Counted from the stretch's first letter, positions 39,787-48,287 are shown. The stretch is 64,000 bases of DNA from JALYYC01 sp039922495 (GCA_039922495.1 JBDTEO010000019.1:1-64000), one strand, 5' to 3'. Notes: generated by a model not told the origin, from the letters alone. Numbers and translations are program-made.

Positions 39787-40251
39787 TCAACCCTTGTGTC
39801 GACGCTTGGCCAGGGTTTCCCGGGTCACGTCCGCGGCGAGCTCGACCAGCTCGCGGGGCGCCGGGATCGCCCGTCCGTCGGTCAGCCGGACCCACACCCA
39901 CTCGGTGAGGACCTCCGCGAACAGCGTGCTGTCGGCGGCCCGCCGGATCGTCGTGCGCCGCACGCCCCGCGCACCGCTGACCAACTCGACGACAACGGTG
40001 AGCTCGACGTGGTCGCCGTAGAGGGCGGGATGATGGTAGGTGATCTCGCTTCAGCGGATCACCCAGCCGCCGCCTTTGTCGACCGACCAGGCGCGACCGT
40101 AGCCGGCGGCCTCGGCGTGGGCGGTGGCGAGCTCTTCCGCCCAGCTGAGGTAGACGGCATTGTTGACATGCCCGTTGCTGTCCAGTTCGTAACCGCGGAC
40201 CGGCCAGCGCATGGTGAACCGCAGCGGATCGACTCGGGATGACCGCTCCAC
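39787..40251 (-). pseudogene. 4HBT-type acyl-CoA thioesterase interrupted by in-frame TGA
   Basis: GTG 40251 opens a hot-dog-fold thioesterase (FTMRWPVRGYELDSNGHVNNAVYLSWAEE, with the Asp/Asn-Gly-His-Val-Asn-Asn active-site motif). After GGGWVIR the frame has TGA at 40051-40053 and then continues without shift as SEITYHHPALYGDHVELTVVVEL... to a stop at 39787. A CGA to TGA change restores a continuous 154-residue protein of normal length. TGA is a normal stop in neighbouring genes, so recoding is unlikely. Either a single nonsense mutation or a base error. Confidence 0.75.
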
Positions 40252-40297
40252 CTCGAGTAGTTTCGCGGTTTGCGAGGTTGCCCCCGGGGCGGCTTGC

Positions 40298-40435
40298 CTA
40301 CGCGGCCGTTTCCAGGGCGGCCGGGGGTGCCCCGGCGAGCTCGTCCCGGAGCGTGAGAAGGCGGATCGCTCGCAACTCCCACCACGGGTTACGCGGATCC
40401 GGGCTCGCGGTCAGCAGGTCACGGTTCCTCCCCAT
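40298..40435 (-). CDS. Possible 45-residue micro-protein
   Basis: ATG 40435 to TAG 40298 encodes MGRNRDLLTASPDPRNPWW followed by ELRAIRLLTLRDELAG and a short Ala/Pro end. Amphipathic and plausible, but without a Shine-Dalgarno sequence or a recognisable family; TACGAT about 43 nt upstream is a possible -10. It is the only coding signal seen in the 266-bp gap between the thioesterase remnant and the next membrane gene. Confidence 0.25.
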   Translation of the reverse strand: MGRNRDLLTASPDPRNPWWELRAIRLLTLRDELAGAPPAALETAA

Positions 40436-40517
40436 GCCGGGAGTGTTGCGCGTCCTGGTTACGATCCGCCTATCGTATTCAAGCGGTTTCCTGGCAAGGC
40501 GGTCGCGGGGTGACCGG

Positions 40518-40961
40518 CTATGGAGTCTGGACGCCGGCCTCCGTCGAGAAGTGGCTGACCACGACGGCGTAGTAGAACAGCGCCAGCACGATCAGCTGGA
40601 TCAAGCCGCCCGCCCCGAACCCGTAGCCGATGATCGTCACCAGCTCGGCGATGAAGGCCAGTGCGAGGCCGTAGATCGCGAGCCGCTTACCTTCGACCTT
40701 GCCCTTGTACATCTGCCATCCTCCCATCACGCACAGGATGTCGGCGATGACGGCGATGATGACGCCAATGAAGGCAAGCGCCAGGATGCGTCCGAAGGCG
40801 CTCCCAACGGCGAACAAGCCGAGTAGCCCGACCAGGCCGAGCAGCACCCCCAGCCCGGCGAGAATGGCAAGCACGATGCCGACCACCTTGGCATCCAGGG
40901 TGACCTTGACCGGTGGGTCTTTGGCGAACGACGGTTCAACGAGTGAATCGAGTGCGGACAA
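40518..40961 (-). CDS. Small polytopic membrane protein of unknown function
   Basis: A 147-residue protein with a short cytosolic N-terminus and four hydrophobic segments (VVGIVLAILAGLGVLLGLVG; LALAFIGVIIAVIADILCVM; LAIYGLALAFIAELVTIIGYG; LIQLIVLALFYYAVVV). No family recognised. TTG 40961 is preferred because AAGAAGGGGG lies about 10 nt upstream; the frame is open for 182 more codons but that stretch is antisense to the DinB gene. Divergent from it with 94 bp between. Confidence 0.7.
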   Translation of the reverse strand: MSALDSLVEPSFAKDPPVKVTLDAKVVGIVLAILAGLGVLLGLVGLLGLFAVGSAFGRILALAFIGVIIAVIADILCVMGGWQMYKGKVEGKRLAIYGLALAFIAELVTIIGYGFGAGGLIQLIVLALFYYAVVVSHFSTEAGVQTP

Positions 40962-41055
40962 TATTGTGTACCCCCTTCTTGAGTGTGCCTCTAGTCTTTC
41001 TGAACTCGTCGCTGCGGTCAAGGCCCAAACGGGCACTTTAAGATGAGGCAGGCCC

Positions 41056-41559
41056 ATGCCTATTGAGTACGCGGACATCCCGCGGGATGCCGATGAGCGC
41101 ACCACGCTGCTCGACTTCCTCGAGTGGCAACGGGCGACCCTGGCGCGGAAATGCGAGGGCCTGACGGCCGACCAATTACGCCGCCGATCGGCGCCGCCGG
41201 CAACCCTCTCCCTGCTCGGCCTGGTCCGCCACCTGGCCGATGTCGAGCGAGGCTGGTTCCGGCGAACGCTGGCGGGGGAGGACGCGCCCGACGTGTTCGC
41301 GTCCGAGGCCGATCCCGACGGAGACTTCAATAACGTCGACTCGGCCGACGTCGAGGAGGCCTTTGCCGCCTGGCGCGATGAGTGCGAGCGGGCGCGCCGG
41401 ATGGTGGCGTCGCGGACGCTCGACGACACCGGCCGGCAGCAAACCGGCAGGCTCGTATCACTGCGCTGGATTTTGATCCATCTGATCGAGGAGTACTCGC
41501 GGCACAACGGCCATGCGGATCTCCTGCGCCAGCGGATCGACGGCGCGACCGGATACTGA
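41056..41559 (+). CDS. DinB-superfamily (DUF664) protein
   Basis: A 167-residue four-helix-bundle protein of the DinB/MST (mycothiol- or bacillithiol-type S-transferase) superfamily. Candidate metal-binding His residues occur in the expected places: LVRHLADVERGWFRR in helix 2, and LIHLIEEYSRHNGHADLLRQRIDG near the end. DUF664 members often act as thiol-dependent transferases or DNA-damage-inducible proteins; no specific substrate can be assigned. ATG 41056 with AGGC-type purines upstream. Confidence 0.88.
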   Translation: MPIEYADIPRDADERTTLLDFLEWQRATLARKCEGLTADQLRRRSAPPATLSLLGLVRHLADVERGWFRRTLAGEDAPDVFASEADPDGDFNNVDSADVEEAFAAWRDECERARRMVASRTLDDTGRQQTGRLVSLRWILIHLIEEYSRHNGHADLLRQRIDGATGY

Positions 41560-41582
41560 GTCTAAATCGTTACCAAACACTA

Positions 41583-41599
41583 TTGCAATTGACTCGCAA
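41583..41599 (+). promoter_or_regulatory. Nur-box-like operator of the nickel transporter gene
   Basis: TTGCAA-TTGAC-TCGCAA matches the nickel-responsive Fur-family (Nur) box TTGCAA-N5-TTGCAA, as I recall it from Streptomyces, with one mismatch; the wider sequence CTATTGC...GCAATAG is a perfect 7-bp inverted repeat. It overlaps the presumed -35 region of the downstream nickel transporter, the right place for a repressor site. Confidence 0.55.
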
Positions 41600-41606
41600 T
41601 AGCGCC

Positions 41607-41612
41607 TATACT
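41607..41612 (+). promoter_or_regulatory. Candidate -10 box (TATACT) of the nickel transporter gene
   Basis: TATACT ends 9 nt before ATG 41622; TTGCAA (41583-41588), inside the operator, lies 18 bp upstream as a possible -35. No Shine-Dalgarno sequence is visible, so the mRNA is probably leaderless or nearly so. Confidence 0.55.
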
Positions 41613-41621
41613 GAGCCCGAG

Positions 41622-42698
41622 ATGCAACTCGCGGCGCAGGCCCGGCGCAGCCGGCCGATCAGGACCCCAGCCGCCGAATCGACCGTCACCCAGCGGCTGA
41701 TTGGCGTCTTCAGCGCCGTCGGGCTGCTGCACGTGCTGGGCTGGGGCGGGCTGCTCCTTCTCGTCGGCCCGAGATATCCAGCCCTGGCCGGCGCGGGCAT
41801 CCTGGCGTATACGCTCGGGCTTCGGCACGCATTCGACGCCGACCACATCGCCGCCATCGACAACACCACCCGCAAGCTCCTGCAGCAGGGCCAGAAGCCA
41901 ATGGGTGTCGGCTTCTTCTTTTCCCTCGGCCATTCATCCGTCGTGTTCGCCATGGCCCTTGCGCTTGGCCTGGCGGCCCAGTTCATCAGCAAGAACCTCG
42001 AGAGCTTCAAGAGCCTGGGCGGCGTCATCGGCACCACCGTGTCGGGCACCTTCCTCTACGTCATCGGCATCATCAACCTGATCGTGCTGATCGAGGTCAT
42101 CCGGGTGTTTCGGAAGATGCGGACGGGTACCTACGACGCCGCTGAACTGGACGACCAGCTCCTCACCGGTGGCCTCATCTACCGCGTCATCCGCCCGATG
42201 TTCAAGTTCATCACCCGAAGCTGGCAGATGTACCCGATGGGCATCATGTTCGGGCTCGGATTCGACACTGCGAGCGAGGTGGGCCTACTGGCCCTGGCTG
42301 GCGGCTTCGCCGCCAGGGGCCTGCCGATCTGGACCATTCTGCCGCTGCCGATCCTCTTCGCCGCGGGGATGTCCTTGATGGATACGGCCGATGGCGCCTT
42401 CATGGCCAAGGCTTACCATTGGGCCTTCTCGAACCCGATTCGGAAAGTGTTTTACAACCTGACGATCACCGGGCTGTCGGTCGCGGTCGCGCTGTTCATC
42501 GGGACGATCGAACTGCTCCAGGTTCTCGTCGGCCAGCTCCATTGGTCGGGTGGCTTCTGGACCCTGGTTGGCGCCTTCGACCTCAACAAGGTGGGGTTTG
42601 GCGTCGTCGCCATCTTCATCGTGGTCTGGGTGGCGGCCCTGACCTACTGGAAGGCCACGCATGTCGAGGAGCGCTGGAGCCAGCTGCTTCGGACTTAA
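41622..42698 (+). CDS. HoxN/HupN/NixA-type nickel/cobalt transporter (NiCoT)
   Basis: A 358-residue integral membrane protein with about eight helices. The NiCoT signature is present in helix 2 (LGLRHAFDADHIAAIDNTTRK, that is RHAxDADHI), followed by GFFFSLGHSSVVF, LGFDTASEVGLLAL and FAAGMSLMDTADGAFM, all canonical. It imports Ni2+ (or Co2+) for enzymes such as hydrogenase or urease, none of which are in this window. A Nur-box-like operator and a near-leaderless promoter lie directly upstream, supporting nickel rather than cobalt. Start ATG 41622, chosen over the long upstream open frame that shadows the DinB gene. Confidence 0.95.
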   Translation: MQLAAQARRSRPIRTPAAESTVTQRLIGVFSAVGLLHVLGWGGLLLLVGPRYPALAGAGILAYTLGLRHAFDADHIAAIDNTTRKLLQQGQKPMGVGFFFSLGHSSVVFAMALALGLAAQFISKNLESFKSLGGVIGTTVSGTFLYVIGIINLIVLIEVIRVFRKMRTGTYDAAELDDQLLTGGLIYRVIRPMFKFITRSWQMYPMGIMFGLGFDTASEVGLLALAGGFAARGLPIWTILPLPILFAAGMSLMDTADGAFMAKAYHWAFSNPIRKVFYNLTITGLSVAVALFIGTIELLQVLVGQLHWSGGFWTLVGAFDLNKVGFGVVAIFIVVWVAALTYWKATHVEERWSQLLRT

Positions 42699-42706
42699 GC
42701 CGCTCC

Positions 42707-43888
42707 TTAGGCGTGCGCGAGCGACCACGCCGTGCCTGACGGGGTGTCCTGAACGTCGACGCCGCACTCCGCCAGGATGGAGCGGAGCCGGTCGGCTTCG
42801 GCGAACCGCTGCTCGCGTCGGGCGTCGCGTCGTAGGGAGAGAAGGATGTCGACCAGGTGCGTGAGTTGCTGCTGCGAGGCCTGCTCTTCGCGCGCCAGCC
42901 TGGCCAGGCCAATGGCCAGGTGGCGCATCTCCGATGGGCTTTCGCTCTCCAGGATGGCGGCGAGGAAGCCATCGATGTCGGCGCGCAAAAGCGCGTCACG
43001 ACCGCCGTTGCGGGACGATCGCGCCGGTAGCACCGGCGCGGCGATGACAGTCTCGGCCAGGCGGGTTCCGGCGGCACGCGCCGACGGCCGCGAATTCTGC
43101 AACTCGCCGAGCGGAAAGGTCGACCGTTCCCAGCGCCGTTCAACCCCGCGACGCCGGACGGTGAGCCCACCCCGGCCGCGGACGGTGACGGACTCCGCTC
43201 CGATATCGATGACACACGCGGTGTGCTCGTCGATCCCGAGGATCAGGACGTCCTTGGGCAGCATCGTCTCCAGCTGGCGGATGCGCGCCTCGCCCATGTA
43301 GCAAAACCTGGTGTCATACGCGCCTCCTTCGCGGTTGTTGTAGTGGGGAATAAGGGCGCAGCGGATCCCAATCTCCCCGAGGATGTCGAGCCCTTGCCGC
43401 CAGGAGGGATCCTCGCCGACCTTGTAGATCTCGTAAACCGGCAGGGCATAGGCGCCCAGGCCGATCGCCGCCGCGCTCGAAAAGACGATGCAACCCCCGC
43501 CCGTGACCATTTCGCTCAGGCGGCGCCGTATAGCCGGATCGCGCCAATGGCGGAGCGCATAGGTGGGACTGCCCGGACCGGCGAAGACATAATTCGCGTC
43601 CTGGAGGCTGCTGAGGAACTGCTCGAGCTCCAACACGGTCGCCCGATCGCTGTGCTTAAAGGACGCCAGCGTCATCTCGCAGCCGACGTGGTCGCGGAAA
43701 TAGGCGATGATGCGGCCCGCGATCTGGTCCGCGTTCGCCTCGAAGCCAAATGGCGTATCCAGCAGGGTGGCGTTTAGGTCGCTGACCTGCTTGATCAGGC
43801 CCTGGTGGACCGAGGTCAAGGCCGGACTGGTCTCGCCTGAACCGAAAAGAGCGAGTAAGCGGGGGAGGGGCGCCTTTGCGGAGGCCAT
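42707..43888 (-). CDS. Peptidase S51 (cyanophycinase/dipeptidase E-like) fused to a CysS C-terminal-type domain
   Basis: A 393-residue protein. The N-terminal part (to about 270) has the S51 fold: LLALFGSGETSP, YVFAGPGSPTYALRHWRDP, the nucleophile region CIVFSSAAAIGLGAYALPVYEIYKVGED (Ser137/138) and an IDEHTACVID strand. After a linker the last 40 residues, RFAEADRLRSILAECGVDVQDTPSGTAW, match the end of cysteine-tRNA ligase; the window's own CysS ends FRRSDEIRAELLAMGIQLDD and GTRW. Substrate unknown; the fused tail suggests binding of a tRNA-like or cysteinyl partner, but this is speculative. Convergent with the nickel transporter. Confidence 0.78.
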   Translation of the reverse strand: MASAKAPLPRLLALFGSGETSPALTSVHQGLIKQVSDLNATLLDTPFGFEANADQIAGRIIAYFRDHVGCEMTLASFKHSDRATVLELEQFLSSLQDANYVFAGPGSPTYALRHWRDPAIRRRLSEMVTGGGCIVFSSAAAIGLGAYALPVYEIYKVGEDPSWRQGLDILGEIGIRCALIPHYNNREGGAYDTRFCYMGEARIRQLETMLPKDVLILGIDEHTACVIDIGAESVTVRGRGGLTVRRRGVERRWERSTFPLGELQNSRPSARAAGTRLAETVIAAPVLPARSSRNGGRDALLRADIDGFLAAILESESPSEMRHLAIGLARLAREEQASQQQLTHLVDILLSLRRDARREQRFAEADRLRSILAECGVDVQDTPSGTAWSLAHA

Positions 43889-43971
43889 TCCCGAATGCTC
43901 CCAGATTCCCGCCGGCCAGTCTCAAACCCAATTCGCGCGGCGGTTGACAGCAGGCCCGGTACCATGGAGGC

Positions 43972-44955
43972 GTGCTCGCCATCCGGCCGACACCAGGCGC
44001 CCCTGCCGACCGGTGTCCCTTCCGGGGCCCGTTTCCCGCCGATTTCTCCGGCTGCCCAAGCTACCAGGCGGTGTCCTTTACGGCGACGGACTCCCACGGA
44101 CAGACGCTGGGAACCTGGCTGACCTGTCGGCATCTGGCAAGTGGGGACTACCCGGCGCAGCGTGGGCAGTACTACCCGCGCTGCACGCTGGGGACAGCCG
44201 ACGACCGCTTGTCCTGGCTGGGCCAGGTTAGCCTTGCCCGGCTCGAGGTCGTGCGGGTGCTGTACCAGGAGTTCGATGCGTTCGCGCAACCGTATCGCCA
44301 GGCCTTGCTGCAGGCCAAGGCGCGATTCCTCGACTCATCGACCGTCCCGGGCCTGCGGAGAGACCTTGAAGAGCGGCTGGCGGGGTTCCGTACGGACATC
44401 CGTCAATTCCTCGAGGAACGAAAAACCCGGCTCGACGAGGTCGGCCTTCCGATGGAGCGACTCATGGCCATGGTGGAGGCCGGGTGTCGCGCCTGGGTCG
44501 CCAGCCGATCGCTCAGTGCGCCGAACCCCGACGAGACCGCGCTGCGTGCCCTGGCCCCGGAGGCTCAGGCGTTCATCGCAGAACCCATGGACGCGCCCTG
44601 GCGCCGCCCTGAACCCGCGGCGGAATCGATCTACGAGGATCCCATCCTTCGCATCTCCCGAGGGGACTCCGCCGCGCTTCGGTTTATGGGGTCGATCGAC
44701 GGCTCCAACCTGGAGGCGGTGTCGCAAGCCTTGATCACCAACATCGCTGGTGCCGACGAGTGCCACCTCGACGTCAGGGGCTTGCTCTTCTGTGACGCCG
44801 GCGGTCTACGGGTGATCGCCGAAGCCGCTGGGCGGCTGGGCGATGGTGGCAAGCTCTATCTCGATGGCGTGCCCGGCCACCTGGCGAAAATCACGGCTCT
44901 GGCCGGCTGGGCCGACCGGCCGAATCTCGTGCTCCTCCCGGTGGAATCGTCATGA
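43972..44955 (+). CDS. Cys-rich N-terminal domain plus STAS (anti-anti-sigma-like) protein without phospho-Ser
   Basis: A 327-residue protein. Residues 1-75 contain four Cys (CPFRG, GCPSYQ, LTCRHL, YYPRC) that could bind a metal or Fe-S cluster; a long helical middle follows (RLEVVRVLYQEFDAFAQPYRQ... RRDLEERLAGFRTDIRQFLEERK), and the last 100 residues form a STAS domain (RFMGSIDGSNLEAVSQAL, CHLDVRGLLFCDAGGLRVIAEA). RsbV-type proteins have D-S-x-G with a phosphorylated Ser; here it is D-A-G-G, so regulation by phosphorylation at that site is not possible. The stop overlaps the ATG of the partner kinase gene. Confidence 0.82.
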   Translation: MLAIRPTPGAPADRCPFRGPFPADFSGCPSYQAVSFTATDSHGQTLGTWLTCRHLASGDYPAQRGQYYPRCTLGTADDRLSWLGQVSLARLEVVRVLYQEFDAFAQPYRQALLQAKARFLDSSTVPGLRRDLEERLAGFRTDIRQFLEERKTRLDEVGLPMERLMAMVEAGCRAWVASRSLSAPNPDETALRALAPEAQAFIAEPMDAPWRRPEPAAESIYEDPILRISRGDSAALRFMGSIDGSNLEAVSQALITNIAGADECHLDVRGLLFCDAGGLRVIAEAAGRLGDGGKLYLDGVPGHLAKITALAGWADRPNLVLLPVESS

Positions 44956-45902
44956 GTCGCCGCGCGCCAGCCATCGCCGGCTACCGGCACCAGGCCCTCT
45001 TCTATGGGGGCGAGCCTGAGTTCGTTGGCCGCATCGGGAATTTCCTCCGTGACGGTGTTAAGCGGGATGAGCCGACCCTGGTGGTCGTCAGCGCCAGGAA
45101 GATCGATCGCCTGCGCCGGAAGCTCGGTCGGGACGCCGCGGGCGTCCAATTCGCGGACATGGCCGATGTGGGAGCGAACCCAGCGCGCATCATCCCCGCC
45201 TGGCGTGACTTTGTCGAGGCGAACGCCGGCAGTGGACGCGCCATCCGTGGGGTTGGGGAGCCAATCTTTCCGGAACGGAGCGTCGATGAACTGGCTGAAA
45301 GCGAGGGCCACGAAGCCCTTCTGAATGCCGCCTTCGACGACAGCGTGCCCTTCTGGTTGCTCTGTCCCTATGACACGACGCTTCTCAGCCCAATCGTGCT
45401 CACCGAAGCGGAGCGCAACCATCCGGTGCTGATGCGCGGAAGGCGGGAAACCGAGAGTGTCACGTACCTCGGCCGCCAGGCCGAAGTCGCGCCGTTCACC
45501 ATGCCCTTGCCCGACGCGCCCGCGGAGGCGACCCGCGTTGCGTTCGAGGCGGCAAACCTCCACGACCTCAGGACACTTGTCGCGAGAGAGGCTGCCGTGG
45601 CCGGCTTCAGCCCGTCACGGCTTGCCGATCTGGTGTTCTCGGTCAACGAGGTCGCGACCAACAGCGTGCGCCATGGCGGCGGCAAGGGCTCGCTGCTGCT
45701 CTGGTCGACCGGCGACTCGCTCGCCGTCGAGATCATCGATGCGGGCCTGCTCGTCGGCCAACCGCTGGTTGGTCGAGCACGACCTCGGGGTTCGACTGGC
45801 TTCGGCACCGGGTTGTGGCTTGTCAATCAGCTCTGCGACCTGGTTCAACTCCGCAGCTTCCCGACCGGCGTCGTCGTCCGGCTCCGACTGCGCCGCCGCT
45901 AG
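44952..45902 (+). CDS. MEDS sensory domain - RsbW-type serine kinase (anti-sigma factor)
   Basis: A 316-residue protein. The N-terminal MEDS/DcmR-type domain (about 1-180) starts YRHQALFYGGEPEFVGRIGNFLRDGV and contains PTLVVVSARKIDRLRRKLG and RAIRGVGEPIFPERS. The C-terminal HATPase_c_2 domain has the N box VFSVNEVATNSVRHGGG, the DAG of the G1 box and GFGTGLWLVNQLCD, so it looks ATP-binding. With the upstream STAS protein (ATGA overlap) it forms a partner-switching pair, probably controlling a sigma factor elsewhere in response to a small molecule or redox signal; no sigma gene is adjacent. Confidence 0.87.
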   Translation: MSRRAPAIAGYRHQALFYGGEPEFVGRIGNFLRDGVKRDEPTLVVVSARKIDRLRRKLGRDAAGVQFADMADVGANPARIIPAWRDFVEANAGSGRAIRGVGEPIFPERSVDELAESEGHEALLNAAFDDSVPFWLLCPYDTTLLSPIVLTEAERNHPVLMRGRRETESVTYLGRQAEVAPFTMPLPDAPAEATRVAFEAANLHDLRTLVAREAAVAGFSPSRLADLVFSVNEVATNSVRHGGGKGSLLLWSTGDSLAVEIIDAGLLVGQPLVGRARPRGSTGFGTGLWLVNQLCDLVQLRSFPTGVVVRLRLRRR

Positions 45903-45908
45903 CCAGGC

Positions 45909-47075
45909 GTGAGCACGGAGTCCGCGGCTCGCCCGCAGGACTCGCGGGTCACTTCGCTCGAGTTGTTCTTCGATCTCGTGTTCGTCTTTGCCGTTACCCA
46001 GTTGACCAGCTTGCTGGCCAGCAACGCGACTCCGTCCGGCGCCCTGGAGATGCTGCTCATCTTCGGCAACCTCTGGTGGATGTACGGCGGCTACGCCTGG
46101 CTGACCAACGCGGTCCCGCCCCGCGAGCTTGGCGTCCGGCTGCTCCTGCTGGTCGGCATGAGCGGCTTTCTCCTGATCGCGCTCGCCATTCCGACCACGT
46201 TCGGCAGCGGCGGCATCGCCTTCGGGGTGGGCTACATGATCGTCACGCTCGTCCACACGGGCGTCTTCATGCGGACCTCGCAGCAGAGCGTCCTCAGGGC
46301 GATGACCGGTCTCGGTCCCTTTAACCTGGTCACGGCCGCGCTGCTTCTCGCCGCCGGCTTTGCTACCGGCGGGCTCCGTTGGGGACTTTTTGGAGCCGGG
46401 TTCGTCCTCCACTGGATCACGCCTTACCTGACCGGGACGGGCGGCTTTCGGATCCGGACCGAGCACTTCGTCGAGCGGCACGGGCTGATCGCCTTGATCG
46501 CCATCGGCGAGTCGGTGGTGGCAGTAGGCATCGGGCTGGGCACGGCGGCGCTTCCGGTGGGTCGCATCGTGACCGCGCTGCTGGGGCTGGCCCTCGCCGC
46601 GACGCTCTGGTGGCTCTACTTCGACGGTGACGAGGAGCGCGCGCAAGCGGCGATGGATCGCGCCCCGGAGGATCGGCGGCCATGGTTGGCCGTCACGGCG
46701 TTCGGCTACATCTTTCTTCCACTCCTCGGCGGCATCATCGTCGTCGCCGCCGGCATGAAGCTGGCGGTGGTCCGCTACGACGAGCCGGCCAGCCTCGCGA
46801 TAGCCCTCTTCCTTGCCGCCGGCGTGTCGATCTACGCGCTCGGCCTGGTCCTCTTCCGCGGGCTGCTGCACAGCGGACCGGTGCGCGCGCGGTTGGCGAT
46901 CGCCGTCCTCGCGCTGCCGACTGTGCTGATTGGGATGGCGGTCACCCCGGTCGCCCAGCTCGCCATCCTGGTATTGATTCTGATCGCCGGGGCGATGCTC
47001 GACGCCAGGCTTACGAGCAGGGGAGGAGACCCCAGGCCTGCTTCGCCCGGAGGATTCGAAGCGCTGCGTCATTGA
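45909..47075 (+). CDS. Low-temperature-requirement A (LtrA) family membrane protein
   Basis: A 388-residue polytopic protein starting VTSLELFFDLVFVFAVTQLTSLLA, the LtrA hallmark (the ELFFDLVFV motif), with about 11-12 hydrophobic segments and IRTEHFVERHGLIALIAIGESVVAVG, another family landmark. The biochemical role of LtrA is unresolved. GTG 45909 lies 6 nt after the kinase gene, so it may belong to that operon. Its last 65 bp overlap the opposing glycoside hydrolase gene. Confidence 0.9.
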   Translation: MSTESAARPQDSRVTSLELFFDLVFVFAVTQLTSLLASNATPSGALEMLLIFGNLWWMYGGYAWLTNAVPPRELGVRLLLLVGMSGFLLIALAIPTTFGSGGIAFGVGYMIVTLVHTGVFMRTSQQSVLRAMTGLGPFNLVTAALLLAAGFATGGLRWGLFGAGFVLHWITPYLTGTGGFRIRTEHFVERHGLIALIAIGESVVAVGIGLGTAALPVGRIVTALLGLALAATLWWLYFDGDEERAQAAMDRAPEDRRPWLAVTAFGYIFLPLLGGIIVVAAGMKLAVVRYDEPASLAIALFLAAGVSIYALGLVLFRGLLHSGPVRARLAIAVLALPTVLIGMAVTPVAQLAILVLILIAGAMLDARLTSRGGDPRPASPGGFEALRH

Positions 47076-48201
47076 CCCGCTGGAAGAAGACTGGGTCGGC
47101 CGCGGCGCGCGCCCGGATCGCCTGCACCATCAGGTCGGCCGGCGTCGCGGTTTTCGAGACGATCATGTCCCCGCCGGCGGTAAGGAAGTCGATGGCGCGA
47201 GTCGCCGGCGAAATGTTCGCCACCGCCACCGTATCCCCAAGGTCGTCGGAGACGATCACGCCGCTGAAGCCCATCGACTGGCGCAGCATCTGCGTCATGA
47301 CGATCGAGGAAAACGCAGCGAGGTGGTTCGGGTCGATCCGCGTGTATTTCGCCAGCGCCACCATCACGAAGTCGGCGTGGGCAGCAATTCCCTGCCCGAA
47401 GGACTGCAGGTACGGATCAGCGCTGGTGGTGATGGTGTCGGTCGCTGTCGTGAAGTCGGTATTGCCCGCGACGCGGCCCAGTCCCGGAAAGTGCTTGAGG
47501 GTGACCGCCACGCCGCCCTGGCGCATGGCCGCGAGGAAGACGGCCCCGTGGCTGCCGGCGGTTGCCGGATCGTGGCCGTACTCACGTTGGAGGGCGCCGA
47601 TCGGCTGGTTCTGCGCGTCCGTGCCCGGCGGGACGACGTCCATCACGGGGGCGAAGTTCATGTTGATGCCGGCGGCGTGCAATTCCTGCGCCCAGACGGC
47701 GGTACGACCTTGCAGGACCCCCGGCGCCCAACTGCCCTGCACCACCGCGCTGGGCATCGTGACGAAGCCGGGGCCCTGCATCGCCTGGATCAGCCCTCCC
47801 TCCTGGTTTGCCGCCACGAAGAAGCGGACGTTGGCCGTTGACGCCCCGTTCGCCTGCGCCTGCACCGCGTTCGCCACCGCGCGGACTCCCGCCACGCCCG
47901 CATAGGTTCGAGCCACAAACCAGACCGAGCCGACGTGATCGGCTCGGATCATGTTGATCTCGGTTGGCCCCAGTTGGTCGTTGGCCAGGCCGAGGTTGAT
48001 CAGCTGGCCGATTCGCTGGTCCTCCGTCATGAGGGCGAAGACCTGATCCGCGCAGGCGATCGGGGTCGGCGCCGGCGAGGGGGTCGAGGTGGGCGTTGCT
48101 GTCGGTGTCACCGACGGGCTGGCACCGCCAGGCGCCGTGGCACCGTTCGAACAGGCGGCCATCAGCAAGATGAGGCCGGCCCCGAGCCACTGTCGATACA
48201 T
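47011..48201 (-). CDS. GH3-family beta-N-acetylhexosaminidase-like lipoprotein (NagZ-like)
   Basis: A 396-residue lipoprotein: lipobox MAAC after a hydrophobic stretch (WLGAGLILLMAACSNG), a Thr/Pro/Ser linker, then a GH3 TIM barrel with LTEDQRIGQLINLG-type start (ALMTEDQRIGQLI), FFVAANQEGGLIQ, NFAPVMDV, VTLKHFPGLGRV (the KHFPG motif that binds the substrate), and GVIVSDDLGD with the nucleophile Asp. Likely removes GlcNAc from peptidoglycan or chitin outside the membrane. ATG 48201 or the GTG one codon earlier. Convergent overlap with LtrA. Confidence 0.9.
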   Translation of the reverse strand: MYRQWLGAGLILLMAACSNGATAPGGASPSVTPTATPTSTPSPAPTPIACADQVFALMTEDQRIGQLINLGLANDQLGPTEINMIRADHVGSVWFVARTYAGVAGVRAVANAVQAQANGASTANVRFFVAANQEGGLIQAMQGPGFVTMPSAVVQGSWAPGVLQGRTAVWAQELHAAGINMNFAPVMDVVPPGTDAQNQPIGALQREYGHDPATAGSHGAVFLAAMRQGGVAVTLKHFPGLGRVAGNTDFTTATDTITTSADPYLQSFGQGIAAHADFVMVALAKYTRIDPNHLAAFSSIVMTQMLRQSMGFSGVIVSDDLGDTVAVANISPATRAIDFLTAGGDMIVSKTATPADLMVQAIRARAAADPVFFQRVNDAALRILRAKQAWGLLPCS

Positions 48202-48287
48202 CACTGACTCAACGGTGGCGGCCCCGGCTTCGTTTCGGCCATGTTCAGCGCCGACGGTCTCACACCGTCAGCAGCGAGAATTAACAC

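Noticed and set aside
10150..40251. Stop-codon recoding (TAG or TGA read as sense) to explain the interrupted genes
   Set aside because: TAG ends panB and TGA ends panC, ispD1 and others normally; no selenocysteine context or suppressor tRNA was seen. Mutation or error is simpler.
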